DNA from: Clostridia bacterium
GTDB taxonomy: Bacteria > Bacillota > Clostridia > Christensenellales > Aristaeellaceae
Direction: 5' to 3'
DNA length: 33,525 bases
Assembly (NCBI GenBank): GCA_017470095.1
Contig: JAFUFC010000080.1
Location: forward strand, 1-33,525
Each line of letters begins with the position of its first letter. Positions within the stretch are counted from its first letter, which is position 1. Position numbers and translations under genes: made by a program. The notes under the pieces are model-generated. The model was not told where the DNA came from. It made no database searches and saw only the letters and a program-made list of their open reading frames with translations. This document shows positions 17,318 to 24,731 of the stretch, in pieces.

Positions 17318-18151
17318 TCAGCCGATCAGCCCCAGCCTTTCAAACGCCCAGGACAGTCCATCCTGGTCCACCGCGGGGCAAACCAGGCTGCTCTTGCTTT
17401 TGAGCAAGGGACTGCCGTTTTCCATGCACACGCTGGTGCCCACCGTTTCAATCATTTCCAGGTCGTTCATGCTGTCCCCAAAGCCGATGGTGTCTTCAAT
17501 GCCCACGCCCAACGCCTCAGCCACGGCCCGCACGCCCCGGCCCTTATCAAACTTCCGGTTAATCATTTCCCCGTTTAGGCAGCCGTGATGGCGCCCATCC
17601 TGCACGACGAAGTTGAACGCCTCCCCCAGCGCCTTCTCCGCCGGGGTCAATTGGGCCGATTCGTTGCACATGAACACGATTTTGTATACCGGCGCGCCAT
17701 CATACGCGCTCAAGGGCTGGATACGCAGCTGCTCCGCCAGCGCTTTGCGCCACCGTTCCAGTTCGCTGTTGCCGCCGCCCATCAAGGAAAGAAAATCCCC
17801 CAGGTTTTCATCGCTGTAAGTATGATCTTTGGTTTCGATGGTGCGGAATACGCCGCCGTCCTTGAGCAGCCGCATGGCGGTATGAAACTGGTCATCGGTC
17901 ATAGGGCAGTCAAACAGCACCCGGTCCCCCATGAACACATAGCCCCCCGCGCTGGCCACCGCGCCAGAAAAATCCTCCAGCGCCAGCACAGGAGACAGCA
18001 TGCCCTTGTTCCTTCCCGTGCATAAAAACACCTTGTGCCCGTTGTGAAGGGCCCGGCGGATGGCCTCCCTGGCGCTGGCTGGGGGCATGTTGCTGCCGGG
18101 CGGCGTCAGGGTGCCGTCAATATCCAGAAAAATCAGCTTCCGCTTCATCAT
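17318..18151 (-). CDS. HAD-superfamily phosphatase, Cof/YidA type
   Basis: A 277-residue enzyme of the Cof-type HAD phosphatases (class IIB cap). Motif I is LDIDGTL near the N-terminus (nucleophile Asp10, Asp12 in this start), the motif III lysine is in NRKFDKGRG, and motif IV is GFGDSMNDLEM. Members dephosphorylate sugar phosphates, flavin or PLP precursors; the substrate here is unknown. Two ATG codons in tandem begin the frame. It has its own promoter and is read away from the sugar transporter. Confidence 0.88.
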   Translation of the reverse strand: MMKRKLIFLDIDGTLTPPGSNMPPASAREAIRRALHNGHKVFLCTGRNKGMLSPVLALEDFSGAVASAGGYVFMGDRVLFDCPMTDDQFHTAMRLLKDGGVFRTIETKDHTYSDENLGDFLSLMGGGNSELERWRKALAEQLRIQPLSAYDGAPVYKIVFMCNESAQLTPAEKALGEAFNFVVQDGRHHGCLNGEMINRKFDKGRGVRAVAEALGVGIEDTIGFGDSMNDLEMIETVGTSVCMENGSPLLKSKSSLVCPAVDQDGLSWAFERLGLIG

Positions 18152-18210
18152 GTACCGCCTTTCTTTTGCGTAAAAATTACAAAGAAAAAAATAAGAAGGA
18201 ACGCCGTATG

Positions 18211-18239
18211 ATTATATCATCCGCCCCGGCCAAAAGCAA
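18211..18239 (-). promoter_or_regulatory. Promoter of the HAD-MBL gene pair
   Basis: On the minus strand TTGCTT (18239-18234) and TATAAT (18216-18211) are 17 bp apart, about 60 bp before the HAD start. It is divergent from the sugar transporter promoter, whose -35 lies about 36 bp away, so the two could share regulators. Confidence 0.7.
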
Positions 18240-18274
18240 ACGGCGCAAAAAAAGAAGGAAGCAAAGATTGTATA

Positions 18275-18304
18275 TTGACAAATCTGGTTCAAATGTAATA
18301 CAAT
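18275..18304 (+). promoter_or_regulatory. Promoter of the carbohydrate ABC transporter operon
   Basis: TTGACA (18275-18280) and TACAAT (18299-18304) are 18 bp apart. The ribosome binding site GAGGAGGG (18325-18332) follows 8 nt before the ATG. The segment AGGAG-gga-CTCCT (18328-18340 region) could fold back on the Shine-Dalgarno and reduce translation. Confidence 0.8.
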
Positions 18305-18340
18305 ATGTCCATCCAAATTTTATAGAGGAGGGACTCCTAT

Positions 18341-19555
18341 ATGAAAAAGTTCCTGGCCCTGTTGCTGGCGGCAATGATGCTGCTGTCCGTCGCTTCATTC
18401 GCTTCCGCGGATGACGTGGTGGAATTGGAATTCCTGTATCACAAGTCTGAAACGGACGCAATGAACGCCATGCAGGCTGTGATCAACCAGTTTAACGAAG
18501 AAAACCCCGGCATTAAAGTGAACTTCGTGCAGATCCCCGACGCGGCCACCGTTTTGCAGACCCGCGCCACCCAGAACGACCTGCCCGATATGTTCGGCGT
18601 CACCACTTCCACCACCTATGAATTGATGTTCGAAAACGGCCTGATCATGGATCTGACCGGCCAGCCTTTCCTGGACAACGTGGAAGCTTCCACCCTGGCG
18701 CTGTCCGCCTATCAGGGCAAGATCTACCGCATGCCTTACAGCCTGAGCTGCTATGGCCTGTATGTGCGCACGGACATCTTTGAAGAAAACAACATCGAAC
18801 TGCCCGAAACCTGGGAAGACCTGATGGCCGCCTGTGAAAAGCTGCAGGCCGCCGGCATCTACGGCTTCGGCCTGCCGGATAAGGACATGGTCTATCAGCG
18901 CATGGAGCGCATGATGTCCATGCTGGCTAACAACGATGATGAATTCAAGGCCATTGCCGCGGGCGAAATGGATCCCCATGATTCCAAGGTGCTCAAGGGC
19001 TATGCCGAAGCTTCCCTGGATATCGCCAAGTACACCAACCCCGAATCCAAGGGCGCCGGTTACGACGAATCCTACCAGCTGTTCCTGAACAAGCAGGCCG
19101 CCATGACCATCAACGGTCAGTGGTCCCTGGGCACGCTGCTGGGCTTCGATCCCGATCTGAAGATCGCCATGATCCCCTTGCCCAATCCCCTGGGCGAACA
19201 GAGCAACGTGATCGTGTCCATCGACACCAGCTTCTGCATCTCCGCCAACACCAAGCATCCCGAAGAATGCCTGAAGTTCATGGAATTCCTCAGCAAGACC
19301 GAAACCGCCCAGACCTATACCGACACCGAAGGCAGCCCCAACGTGATCAAGGGCGTTGTCTACAACGTGAAGGAACTGGAAAAGATCAATGACGCCATGG
19401 CTGCCGGCCACACCGCGCTGAGCCTGAACGCCGTTTGGCCCTCCGGCCTGCGCAAGGCCCTGGGCGACGCCGCCACCAATTTGATCCTGGACGGCGATCT
19501 GGAAGCCTTCTATGCCGATGCTCAGCTGACCATCGAAGACTACTACAACAACTAA
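18341..19555 (+). CDS. Carbohydrate ABC transporter substrate-binding protein (family 1)
   Basis: A 404-residue extracellular sugar-binding protein. The signal peptide (MKKFLALLLAAMMLLSVASF then ASADD) has an A-S-A cleavage site and no lipobox cysteine. The mature protein follows the MalE/MsmE pattern: an early NQFNEENPGIKVNFVQIPD block, DLPDMFGVTT, YRMPYSLSCYGLYVRTDIFEE, and the LPETWEDLMAACEKLQ stretch. It is the first gene of the importer operon. The sugar cannot be deduced; the convergent glycosidase suggests an alpha-glucoside. A stem-loop follows the gene and could raise its transcript level over the permeases. Confidence 0.92.
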   Translation: MKKFLALLLAAMMLLSVASFASADDVVELEFLYHKSETDAMNAMQAVINQFNEENPGIKVNFVQIPDAATVLQTRATQNDLPDMFGVTTSTTYELMFENGLIMDLTGQPFLDNVEASTLALSAYQGKIYRMPYSLSCYGLYVRTDIFEENNIELPETWEDLMAACEKLQAAGIYGFGLPDKDMVYQRMERMMSMLANNDDEFKAIAAGEMDPHDSKVLKGYAEASLDIAKYTNPESKGAGYDESYQLFLNKQAAMTINGQWSLGTLLGFDPDLKIAMIPLPNPLGEQSNVIVSIDTSFCISANTKHPEECLKFMEFLSKTETAQTYTDTEGSPNVIKGVVYNVKELEKINDAMAAGHTALSLNAVWPSGLRKALGDAATNLILDGDLEAFYADAQLTIEDYYNN

Positions 19556-19572
19556 TTTGCGCCTTTCTTCCG

Positions 19573-19605
19573 GTGGGGCCGCTGCCGTATGGACAGCGGC
19601 TCCAC
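19573..19605 (+). other. Stem-loop between binding-protein and permease genes
   Basis: GTGGGGCCGCTG (19573-19584) pairs with CAGCGGCTCCAC (19594-19605), 12 bp with one G-U pair and a 9-nt loop. No T run follows. In other sugar importers similar structures protect the binding-protein mRNA or cause partial termination, giving more binding protein than permease; that is the likely reading. Confidence 0.6.
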
Positions 19606-19642
19606 TTATACCCAGCGTATTATCAAAGGAGGGTGACCCCGT

Positions 19643-20551
19643 ATGACCGCTGTGCCGCGCAAAAAAGCGCGCCAACATACCATGCGCCGTGAGCAGGCCA
19701 TCGCATACACCATCATGACGCTGCCCGGCTTGGTGCTGTATTGTGTGTTCCTGATCCTGCCGATCCTGATGGGCCTGTACTATTCCTTGACGGATTGGAC
19801 CGGCATTGGCAACAAATTCAATTTCATCGGCCTGGATAACTACATCAAAGTATTCACCAATGATAAGCGCTTTGGCAACGCGCTGGTGTTCAACCTGCGC
19901 TACACCGTCTACCTGGTGATCGGCATCGTGGTCATCGGCTTCATGCTGGCCATGCTGCTCAACCGGGAAATGAAGGGCCGCTCCTTCTTCCGCACGCTGT
20001 ATTTCATGCCGGCCGTGCTTTCCATGATCACCATCGGCCTGGTATTCAAGCAGGTGTATTTCTACGTGCTGCCCTCCATCGGCAAGGCCGTGGGCAGCGC
20101 CACCTTCTCTGAAAACATCATCGCCAACCGGCAATTAGCCATTTACGGCATTTTGTTTGTGCACTTGTGGCAGGGCGTGGCGCTGCCCACGCTGCTGTTC
20201 CTCTCCGGCTTGCAGACCATCCCGGTGGACCTGTACGAGGCGGCTTCCATCGATGGGGCCAACGCCTGGCACCAGTTCAAGTCCATCACCGTGCCCTACA
20301 TCCTGCCCACGCTGTCGGTGGTGCTGGTGCTGGCGGTGAAGCAGGGCCTAAATGTGTTCGACTATATCAACTCCATGACCAAGGGCGGCCCCGGCGGCGC
20401 TACCACCTCCATTTCCATCCTGATCTGGCAGAACGCCTGGGAGCGCAACCGCTTCAGCTACGCCATCGCCCAGGCGGTTATCACTGGCCTGATCATTGCT
20501 TTGATCTCCTTTGTGCAGATCAAGTACACCGATAGAAAGAAGGTGGACTAA
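19643..20551 (+). CDS. Carbohydrate ABC transporter permease, MalF/MsmF type
   Basis: A 302-residue membrane protein with about six transmembrane segments. It shows the family's LPGLVLYCVFLILPILMGLY first helix, a FIGLDNYIKVF loop, and the ATPase-docking EAA loop at residues 199 on (EAASIDGANAWHQF). AAAGGAGGG precedes the ATG by about 9 nt. Works with the next gene as the transmembrane pore. No dedicated ATPase is encoded in the operon, so a shared MsmK-like ATPase elsewhere is expected. Confidence 0.93.
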   Translation: MTAVPRKKARQHTMRREQAIAYTIMTLPGLVLYCVFLILPILMGLYYSLTDWTGIGNKFNFIGLDNYIKVFTNDKRFGNALVFNLRYTVYLVIGIVVIGFMLAMLLNREMKGRSFFRTLYFMPAVLSMITIGLVFKQVYFYVLPSIGKAVGSATFSENIIANRQLAIYGILFVHLWQGVALPTLLFLSGLQTIPVDLYEAASIDGANAWHQFKSITVPYILPTLSVVLVLAVKQGLNVFDYINSMTKGGPGGATTSISILIWQNAWERNRFSYAIAQAVITGLIIALISFVQIKYTDRKKVD

Positions 20552-21391
20552 GTGAGGCAAAGCAAACGCAATATGAACGTATTGGCGTACGTGATCCTGA
20601 TTCTGGGCGCGCTGCTGATCCTGTTCCCCATGTACATTACGGTGATCACCACCTTCAAAACCTCCGGCGAAAGCGCCAGCAGCTTCTTCACTCTGCCCCG
20701 CTCCTTCTACCTGGGAAATTACCAGACGGTGCTGCAAAACCCCACCCTGTGGTACGCCTACGGCAACACCATCTATATCACCCTGTTCTCCCTGGTGCTG
20801 GAATTGCTGGTCATGCCGCCCATGTCCTTTGCGCTGTCCCGCGGCATTTTCCACAACAGCAAAATGTTCAAGGGCCTGTACTTCTTCTTCCTGCTGGGCA
20901 TTTTCCTGCCCTTCCAGGTGCGCATGATGCCCCTGGTCAAGCTGCAGAGCGCGCTGAACATGATGAACCCCACCGGCATGGTGCTGCTGTATCTGGCCCA
21001 CGCCACGTGCGAGAGCATGTTCCTGTACGTAGGGTATTTGGCCAGCATTTCCCCGTCTTTGGAAGAAGCGGCCTATATCGACGGGGCCACCACCTTCCAG
21101 ACCTTCTATAAGATCATCCTGCCGCTGATGAAGCCCATCCTGGCCACCGTCATGATCCGGGAAGGGCTGGCCATCTGGAACGACTATATGCTGCCCCTGC
21201 TGTGCCTGAACCGCTCCAACACCATGTGGACGCTGACGCTGTTCCAGTACAATTTCCAGAGCGAATTCAATGTGGACTACAACCTGGCCTTCTCCTGCCT
21301 GGTCATCGCGTCGCTGCCCATCATCGTGTTGTATTGCTTCATGCAAAAGCAGATCATCGGAGGCTTGACCAACGGCGCCGTCAAAGGTTAA
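20552..21391 (+). CDS. Carbohydrate ABC transporter permease, MalG/MsmG type
   Basis: A 279-residue membrane protein, partner of the preceding permease. It starts with GTG immediately after the upstream TAA, with AAGGTGG as ribosome binding site. The EAA loop is near residues 172-182 (EAAYIDGATTFQTF), and the C-terminus ends with QKQIIGGLTNGAVKG, a very typical ending for this family. Confidence 0.94.
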   Translation: MRQSKRNMNVLAYVILILGALLILFPMYITVITTFKTSGESASSFFTLPRSFYLGNYQTVLQNPTLWYAYGNTIYITLFSLVLELLVMPPMSFALSRGIFHNSKMFKGLYFFFLLGIFLPFQVRMMPLVKLQSALNMMNPTGMVLLYLAHATCESMFLYVGYLASISPSLEEAAYIDGATTFQTFYKIILPLMKPILATVMIREGLAIWNDYMLPLLCLNRSNTMWTLTLFQYNFQSEFNVDYNLAFSCLVIASLPIIVLYCFMQKQIIGGLTNGAVKG

Positions 21392-21392
21392 T

Positions 21393-22217
21393 ATGAAATT
21401 GCTTACATTGAATACCCACAGCTGGCAGGAGGCGGATAACGCCTCCTGCCTCCTGTATACGGCCAGCGCCATCGAAGCAGAGCAGCCGGATGTGATTGCC
21501 CTACAGGAAGTGAACCAGCGGGAACAGGGCGTGATCGCTTCCCCCGGCCGGCTGGCAAGCAGCGGGTATGTGGACGGCGGGTTCCCCATTGAGGAAAAGA
21601 ACTGGGCCTTGCTCCTTGCGGAGCGGCTGCGGGAGGATGGGCACCCGTATTCCTGGAGCTGGAGCTTCTCTCACGTGGGCTACCGCACCTGGGCGGAAGG
21701 AGTAGCGCTGCTGAGCAAAAGCCCCATCCAGGCGGTGCGCTGCGCGGATGTTTCCGCTCCGAGCCTGCCCGCCGACAGCTGGCGTCGCCGCCGGATTCTG
21801 GCCATCCATAACGAGATGGGCTGGTTTGGCTCCGCCCATATGGGCTGGTGGAACGACGAAGCAGACCCCTTCCAGGGCCAGTGGGAAAGGCTGAACGCCT
21901 TCACCAAAACCCTGGGCGTCCCTTGCTACTTGATGGGGGATTTCAACTGCCCTGCCCATGTGCGCCAGGAGGGCTACGACCTGATGCTGTCCTCCGGCTG
22001 GCAGGACTGCTACGCCCGGGCGGAAGAAAAAGATTGCGGCGTTACCGTGCCCGGCCAAATCGACGGCTGGCGCAGCCAGCAGGTGGACGGCTTCCGGCTG
22101 GATCTTTGCCTGGCCGCCCAGACGGGCAGAACGGCCCGCTCCCGGGTGATCTTCAACGGGGATTTTTATCCCAGCGTGTCCGATCACTTTGGCGTTTTGA
22201 CCGAAGAAATCCTATAA
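21393..22217 (+). CDS. Endonuclease/exonuclease/phosphatase-family hydrolase
   Basis: A 274-residue metal-dependent phosphodiesterase or phosphatase fold. Active-site landmarks in order: Asn7 (LTLNTHSW), Glu39 (VIALQEVN), the MGDFNCP motif in the middle, and Asp264-His265 near the C-terminus (SDHFGV). No signal peptide is seen, so it acts in the cytosol. Its ATG overlaps the permease stop region, making it the fourth gene of the sugar importer operon. Relatives cleave nucleic acids, inositol phosphates or phospholipids; the operon location suggests a phosphorylated small molecule, by inference. Confidence 0.85.
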   Translation: MKLLTLNTHSWQEADNASCLLYTASAIEAEQPDVIALQEVNQREQGVIASPGRLASSGYVDGGFPIEEKNWALLLAERLREDGHPYSWSWSFSHVGYRTWAEGVALLSKSPIQAVRCADVSAPSLPADSWRRRRILAIHNEMGWFGSAHMGWWNDEADPFQGQWERLNAFTKTLGVPCYLMGDFNCPAHVRQEGYDLMLSSGWQDCYARAEEKDCGVTVPGQIDGWRSQQVDGFRLDLCLAAQTGRTARSRVIFNGDFYPSVSDHFGVLTEEIL

Positions 22218-22222
22218 AAATG

Positions 22223-22264
22223 AAAAATGCCTGTCGCTGCAAACCCAGCGGCAGGCATTTTTTT
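22223..22264. terminator. Bidirectional terminator between the sugar operon and the GH13 gene
   Basis: The stem AAATGCCTG-t-CGCTG with CAGCG-g-CAGGCATTT (one internal mismatch) is flanked by T runs on both strands: seven T on the plus strand and TTTTT plus a further T run on the minus strand. It serves both convergent units, which are only 54 nt apart. Confidence 0.9.
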
Positions 22265-22271
22265 GTTGACT

Positions 22272-23906
22272 TTATACCATCATCGCGCAGCCTTCATAGG
22301 GCCGAAGCACGATTTCATCGGCAGTCATTTGGGGCGGCTGCTCATAGCTGCCGATGAGGAAATGGACATTGCCCGGGCAGGGCACGCGCTTTTCCCGAGC
22401 GGAGAAATTGCAGTACACAAAGAGCTTTTTCCCATCCAGGCCACGGCAATAAGCGATCACATCCTGCGCGTCGGGGCAAAGGAAGCGAATATCGCCCCGG
22501 GCAATGAGGGGATATTCCTTGCGCAGGCAGATCAGCCGCTTGTAAAAACTCAGGATGGAAGCAGGGGCCTGGGCCTGGGCCTGCACATTAGCCTCCGGCT
22601 TGTACTGAGGCAGAGGAATCCAGGGGGTACCATCGGTGAAACCCGCGGTGGGCGATTCATCCCACTGCATGGGCGTGCGGCTGTTATCCCGAGAGCGGGC
22701 CTGCAAAAGGGTACGCACCTCCTGCTCCGTCCGGCCCTGGGCCGTCAGGATCCGATGGTAATTCAGGCTTTCCACATCCCGGTACTGGCCAATATCCTCA
22801 AAATAAGCGTTGGTCATGCCCAACTCCTCGCCCTGGTAAATATAGGGCGTGCCCCGCATGAAGTGGATGCACAGCGCCAGCATCTTGGCCGATTCCTGCC
22901 AGTATTGCCGGTCATCGCCCAGGCGGGACACAATGCGCGGCTGATCGTGATTGCACCAGAAAACGGCGTTCCAGCCGTTTCCCTGCTGCATGCCGGTCTG
23001 CCAAACGTCAAACAGCTGGCGCAATTGGCCAATATCCGGCGATTGCATGGCCCATTTATCGCCGTTTTTATAATCGATTTTCAAGTGGTGGAAATTGAAC
23101 ACCATGGATAATTCCCGGCGATCGGGATTGGAATAGCGAATGCACTGCTCCAGCGTGGTGGAGCTCATTTCTCCCACCGTCAGCATGCTATCCATGCCGG
23201 TGTCCCGCGTCAATTCCTGCAAGAACTGGTGCACATGCCGGCCATCGGTATACATCCGGCGGCCATCGCCCTGCAAATCATCAGTCATGGTTTCCGGCTT
23301 GGAAATCAAGTTCACCACATCAAAACGGAAGCCCTTCACGCCCTTGCCCTGCCAGAAACGGATGACTTGCTTCAATTCCTCCCGCACGGCGGGGTTTTCC
23401 CAGTTCAGGTCGGCCTGGGTAACATCAAACAAATGCAGGTACCATTTTTTCAGCTTGGGCACATATTCCCACGCGCTGCCGCCAAATTTGGACTGCCAGT
23501 TGGTGGGCGGCGCATCCGGAGCGCCATCCCGAAACAGGTAATAATCCTGATATGTTTTGTCTCCCGCCAGCGCCCGCTGGAACCAGACATGCTGGGTGGA
23601 TGTATGGTTGAACACCATATCCAGCATCAGCCCGATGCCCCGCTGATCCGCTTCCCGCAGCAGCCGTTCAGCGTCCTCCATGGTGCCAAACACCGGATCC
23701 ACGCTGCAATAGTCCGCCACATCGTAGCCGTTGTCCCGCTGGGGCGACCGGAAAAAGGGCGTCAGCCACAGGTAATCCACCCCCAGAGACGCCAGGTAAT
23801 CCAATTTGCTGGTAATGCCGTTTAAATCGCCAATCCCATCGCCATTGCTGTCGCAGAAAGAACGGGGATAAATTTGGTAAACCACTTTGTCCTGAAAATT
23901 CAGCAC
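22272..23906 (-). CDS. GH13 alpha-glucosidase, closest to phosphotrehalase (TreC-like)
   Basis: A 544-residue glycoside hydrolase of the oligo-1,6-glucosidase/TreC group. From the chosen start the catalytic residues are Asp196 (GFRFDVVN), Glu246 (LTVGEMSST) and Asp321 (CNHDQPR). The stretches VGEMSSTTLEQCI, VFNFHHLKIDY and WNAVFWCNHDQPR follow my memory of trehalose-6-phosphate hydrolases more than of MalL-type oligo-1,6-glucosidases. The ATG at 23912 touches the AGGAGG (zero spacing), while GTG at 23906 has 6-nt spacing, so GTG is chosen. No PTS gene accompanies it, so a non-phosphorylated alpha-glucoside remains possible. Confidence 0.85.
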   Translation of the reverse strand: MLNFQDKVVYQIYPRSFCDSNGDGIGDLNGITSKLDYLASLGVDYLWLTPFFRSPQRDNGYDVADYCSVDPVFGTMEDAERLLREADQRGIGLMLDMVFNHTSTQHVWFQRALAGDKTYQDYYLFRDGAPDAPPTNWQSKFGGSAWEYVPKLKKWYLHLFDVTQADLNWENPAVREELKQVIRFWQGKGVKGFRFDVVNLISKPETMTDDLQGDGRRMYTDGRHVHQFLQELTRDTGMDSMLTVGEMSSTTLEQCIRYSNPDRRELSMVFNFHHLKIDYKNGDKWAMQSPDIGQLRQLFDVWQTGMQQGNGWNAVFWCNHDQPRIVSRLGDDRQYWQESAKMLALCIHFMRGTPYIYQGEELGMTNAYFEDIGQYRDVESLNYHRILTAQGRTEQEVRTLLQARSRDNSRTPMQWDESPTAGFTDGTPWIPLPQYKPEANVQAQAQAPASILSFYKRLICLRKEYPLIARGDIRFLCPDAQDVIAYCRGLDGKKLFVYCNFSAREKRVPCPGNVHFLIGSYEQPPQMTADEIVLRPYEGCAMMV

Positions 23907-23932
23907 AGGCATCCTCCTTATCCGAAAGACCG

Positions 23933-23952
23933 ATGAAATAGATTGTTTTCAT
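23933..23952. promoter_or_regulatory. Possible operator upstream of the GH13 gene
   Basis: ATGAAA (23933-23938) and TTTCAT (23947-23952) form a dyad with an 8-nt centre, about 27 nt upstream of the GH13 start and before its ribosome binding site. It could bind a regulator, but no matching regulator gene is adjacent and the promoter itself is not clear. Confidence 0.3.
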
Positions 23953-23961
23953 TCCAGTTTG

Positions 23962-24131
23962 GCGTGTGTTTCTAAAATGAGGAATATGCAGTTTCGAGCG
24001 GTCCGGCCTGCAATGCAAGGCGCTTTGACGATGGTTGACTGGGGCCCAAGAGTAAATCGAGGAACAGCAGCGCAGATATGCTGGCCCAGATACCGAAAAT
24101 GCATCTTTCCGATTTTAGGAACAGACGCTAT
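23962..24131. repeat. Small inverted-repeat element, copy A
   Basis: Imperfect 30-nt terminal inverted repeats (23968-23997 and, inverted, 24093-24122; 23 of 30 match) bound a 170-nt non-coding segment. The right arm and an internal block (GGGGCC, then AATCGAGGAA and AGCAGC, 24041-24070) recur at 26548-26672 in the opposite orientation. This fits a MITE-like element or a structured RNA repeat. It abuts the 3' end of the decayed GGDEF gene, whose last codons run into the repeat. Confidence 0.65.
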
Positions 24132-24433
24132 CACCAGAGGGAATCCACGGGCCTTTGAGGCTCGCTTTATTTTCATGCATCCGGCTGTCCGCCCGTTCAA
24201 ACACGTTGGTCAGGCACGTATCCTGGGCCGGATCAACCCCCGCCGGGCCGCTGGTCACCATCACGGTGCCCGCCGCCTGCGCTGCCGGATTGCCTCCATG
24301 GCCTGCCGCCCAGCTGCGGCGGTCAGAATCTCGTATTCATCCTGCTGCGCCAAGCCAAGCAATTCCCAGTTAATCGATCCATCCTCCACGATCAGCGCCA
24401 GGCGTTTCCCGTTTCCAGAATGGAATTTTGCAT
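24115..24433 (-). pseudogene. Remnant of a REC-GGDEF response regulator (diguanylate cyclase)
   Basis: Two short, recognisable pieces remain in different frames. The first (about 24264-24410) reads RLALIVEDGSINWELL and continues like a response-regulator receiver N-terminus. The second (24115-24260) reads NVFERADSRMHENKASLKG, the typical C-terminal helix of GGDEF domains (ADxRMYxxK). The GGDEF active site and most of both domains are gone, and frames shift at the start and in the middle. A promoter and an ATG (24433) survive upstream. Clearly a decayed gene rather than a working cyclase. Confidence 0.7.
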
Positions 24434-24539
24434 AGGTTTAGGGTATGCTGCTTCTCCGCTTTCTATTGTCTTTCCCGGCAGCGACGCTTTGGGCAGTGCC
24501 TGTCCTGTATATCCGTTTTTCGCAGAAGAACACACAACC

Positions 24540-24567
24540 ATTGTACCACAGATTCCTCATTTTTCAA
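24540..24567 (-). promoter_or_regulatory. Promoter upstream of the REC-GGDEF remnant
   Basis: On the minus strand TTGAAA (24567-24562) and TACAAT (24545-24540) are 16 bp apart. Transcription would run through about 100 nt of leader into the remnant. I see no known riboswitch in that leader. The 24,568-24,683 stretch upstream shows no gene. Confidence 0.55.
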
Positions 24568-24683
24568 GGGAGAAACAGCACCCCCCATTCCTTCGCGCCC
24601 TTCTCCACGGAAGATTGCCGTCGGAAGAGGCTTCCAAAAGCATGCTTTCCCTTCGCCGGACGCGCATGGACGCCTTATATGGA

Positions 24684-24720
24684 AACAACCGGCCCTTCTC
24701 AAAAAGACCGGTTGTTTTTT
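24684..24720. terminator. Terminator after the CMD-cupin gene
   Basis: AACAACCGG (24684-24692) pairs with CCGGTTGTT (24708-24716). The T run is longer on the plus strand (TTTTTT); on the minus strand, where the gene ends 16 nt earlier, only TTT follows. Likely functional as a terminator, with uncertain direction. Confidence 0.65.
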
Positions 24721-24731
24721 GTAATCATGGC

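Noticed and set aside
18395-20134. 579-codon minus-strand open frame opposite the sugar-binding protein and permease
   Set aside because: The plus-strand genes are clear family members; the antisense frame has odd composition (His, Gly, Gln) and no start signal.
23959-24435. 158-codon plus-strand open frame between the GH13 and CMD-cupin genes
   Set aside because: It runs through the inverted-repeat element and antisense to the REC-GGDEF remnant, and lacks a ribosome binding site.
24434-24540. Idea of a c-di-GMP riboswitch ahead of the GGDEF remnant
   Set aside because: The leader lacks the conserved GEMM core pattern; only scattered purine-rich bits were seen.
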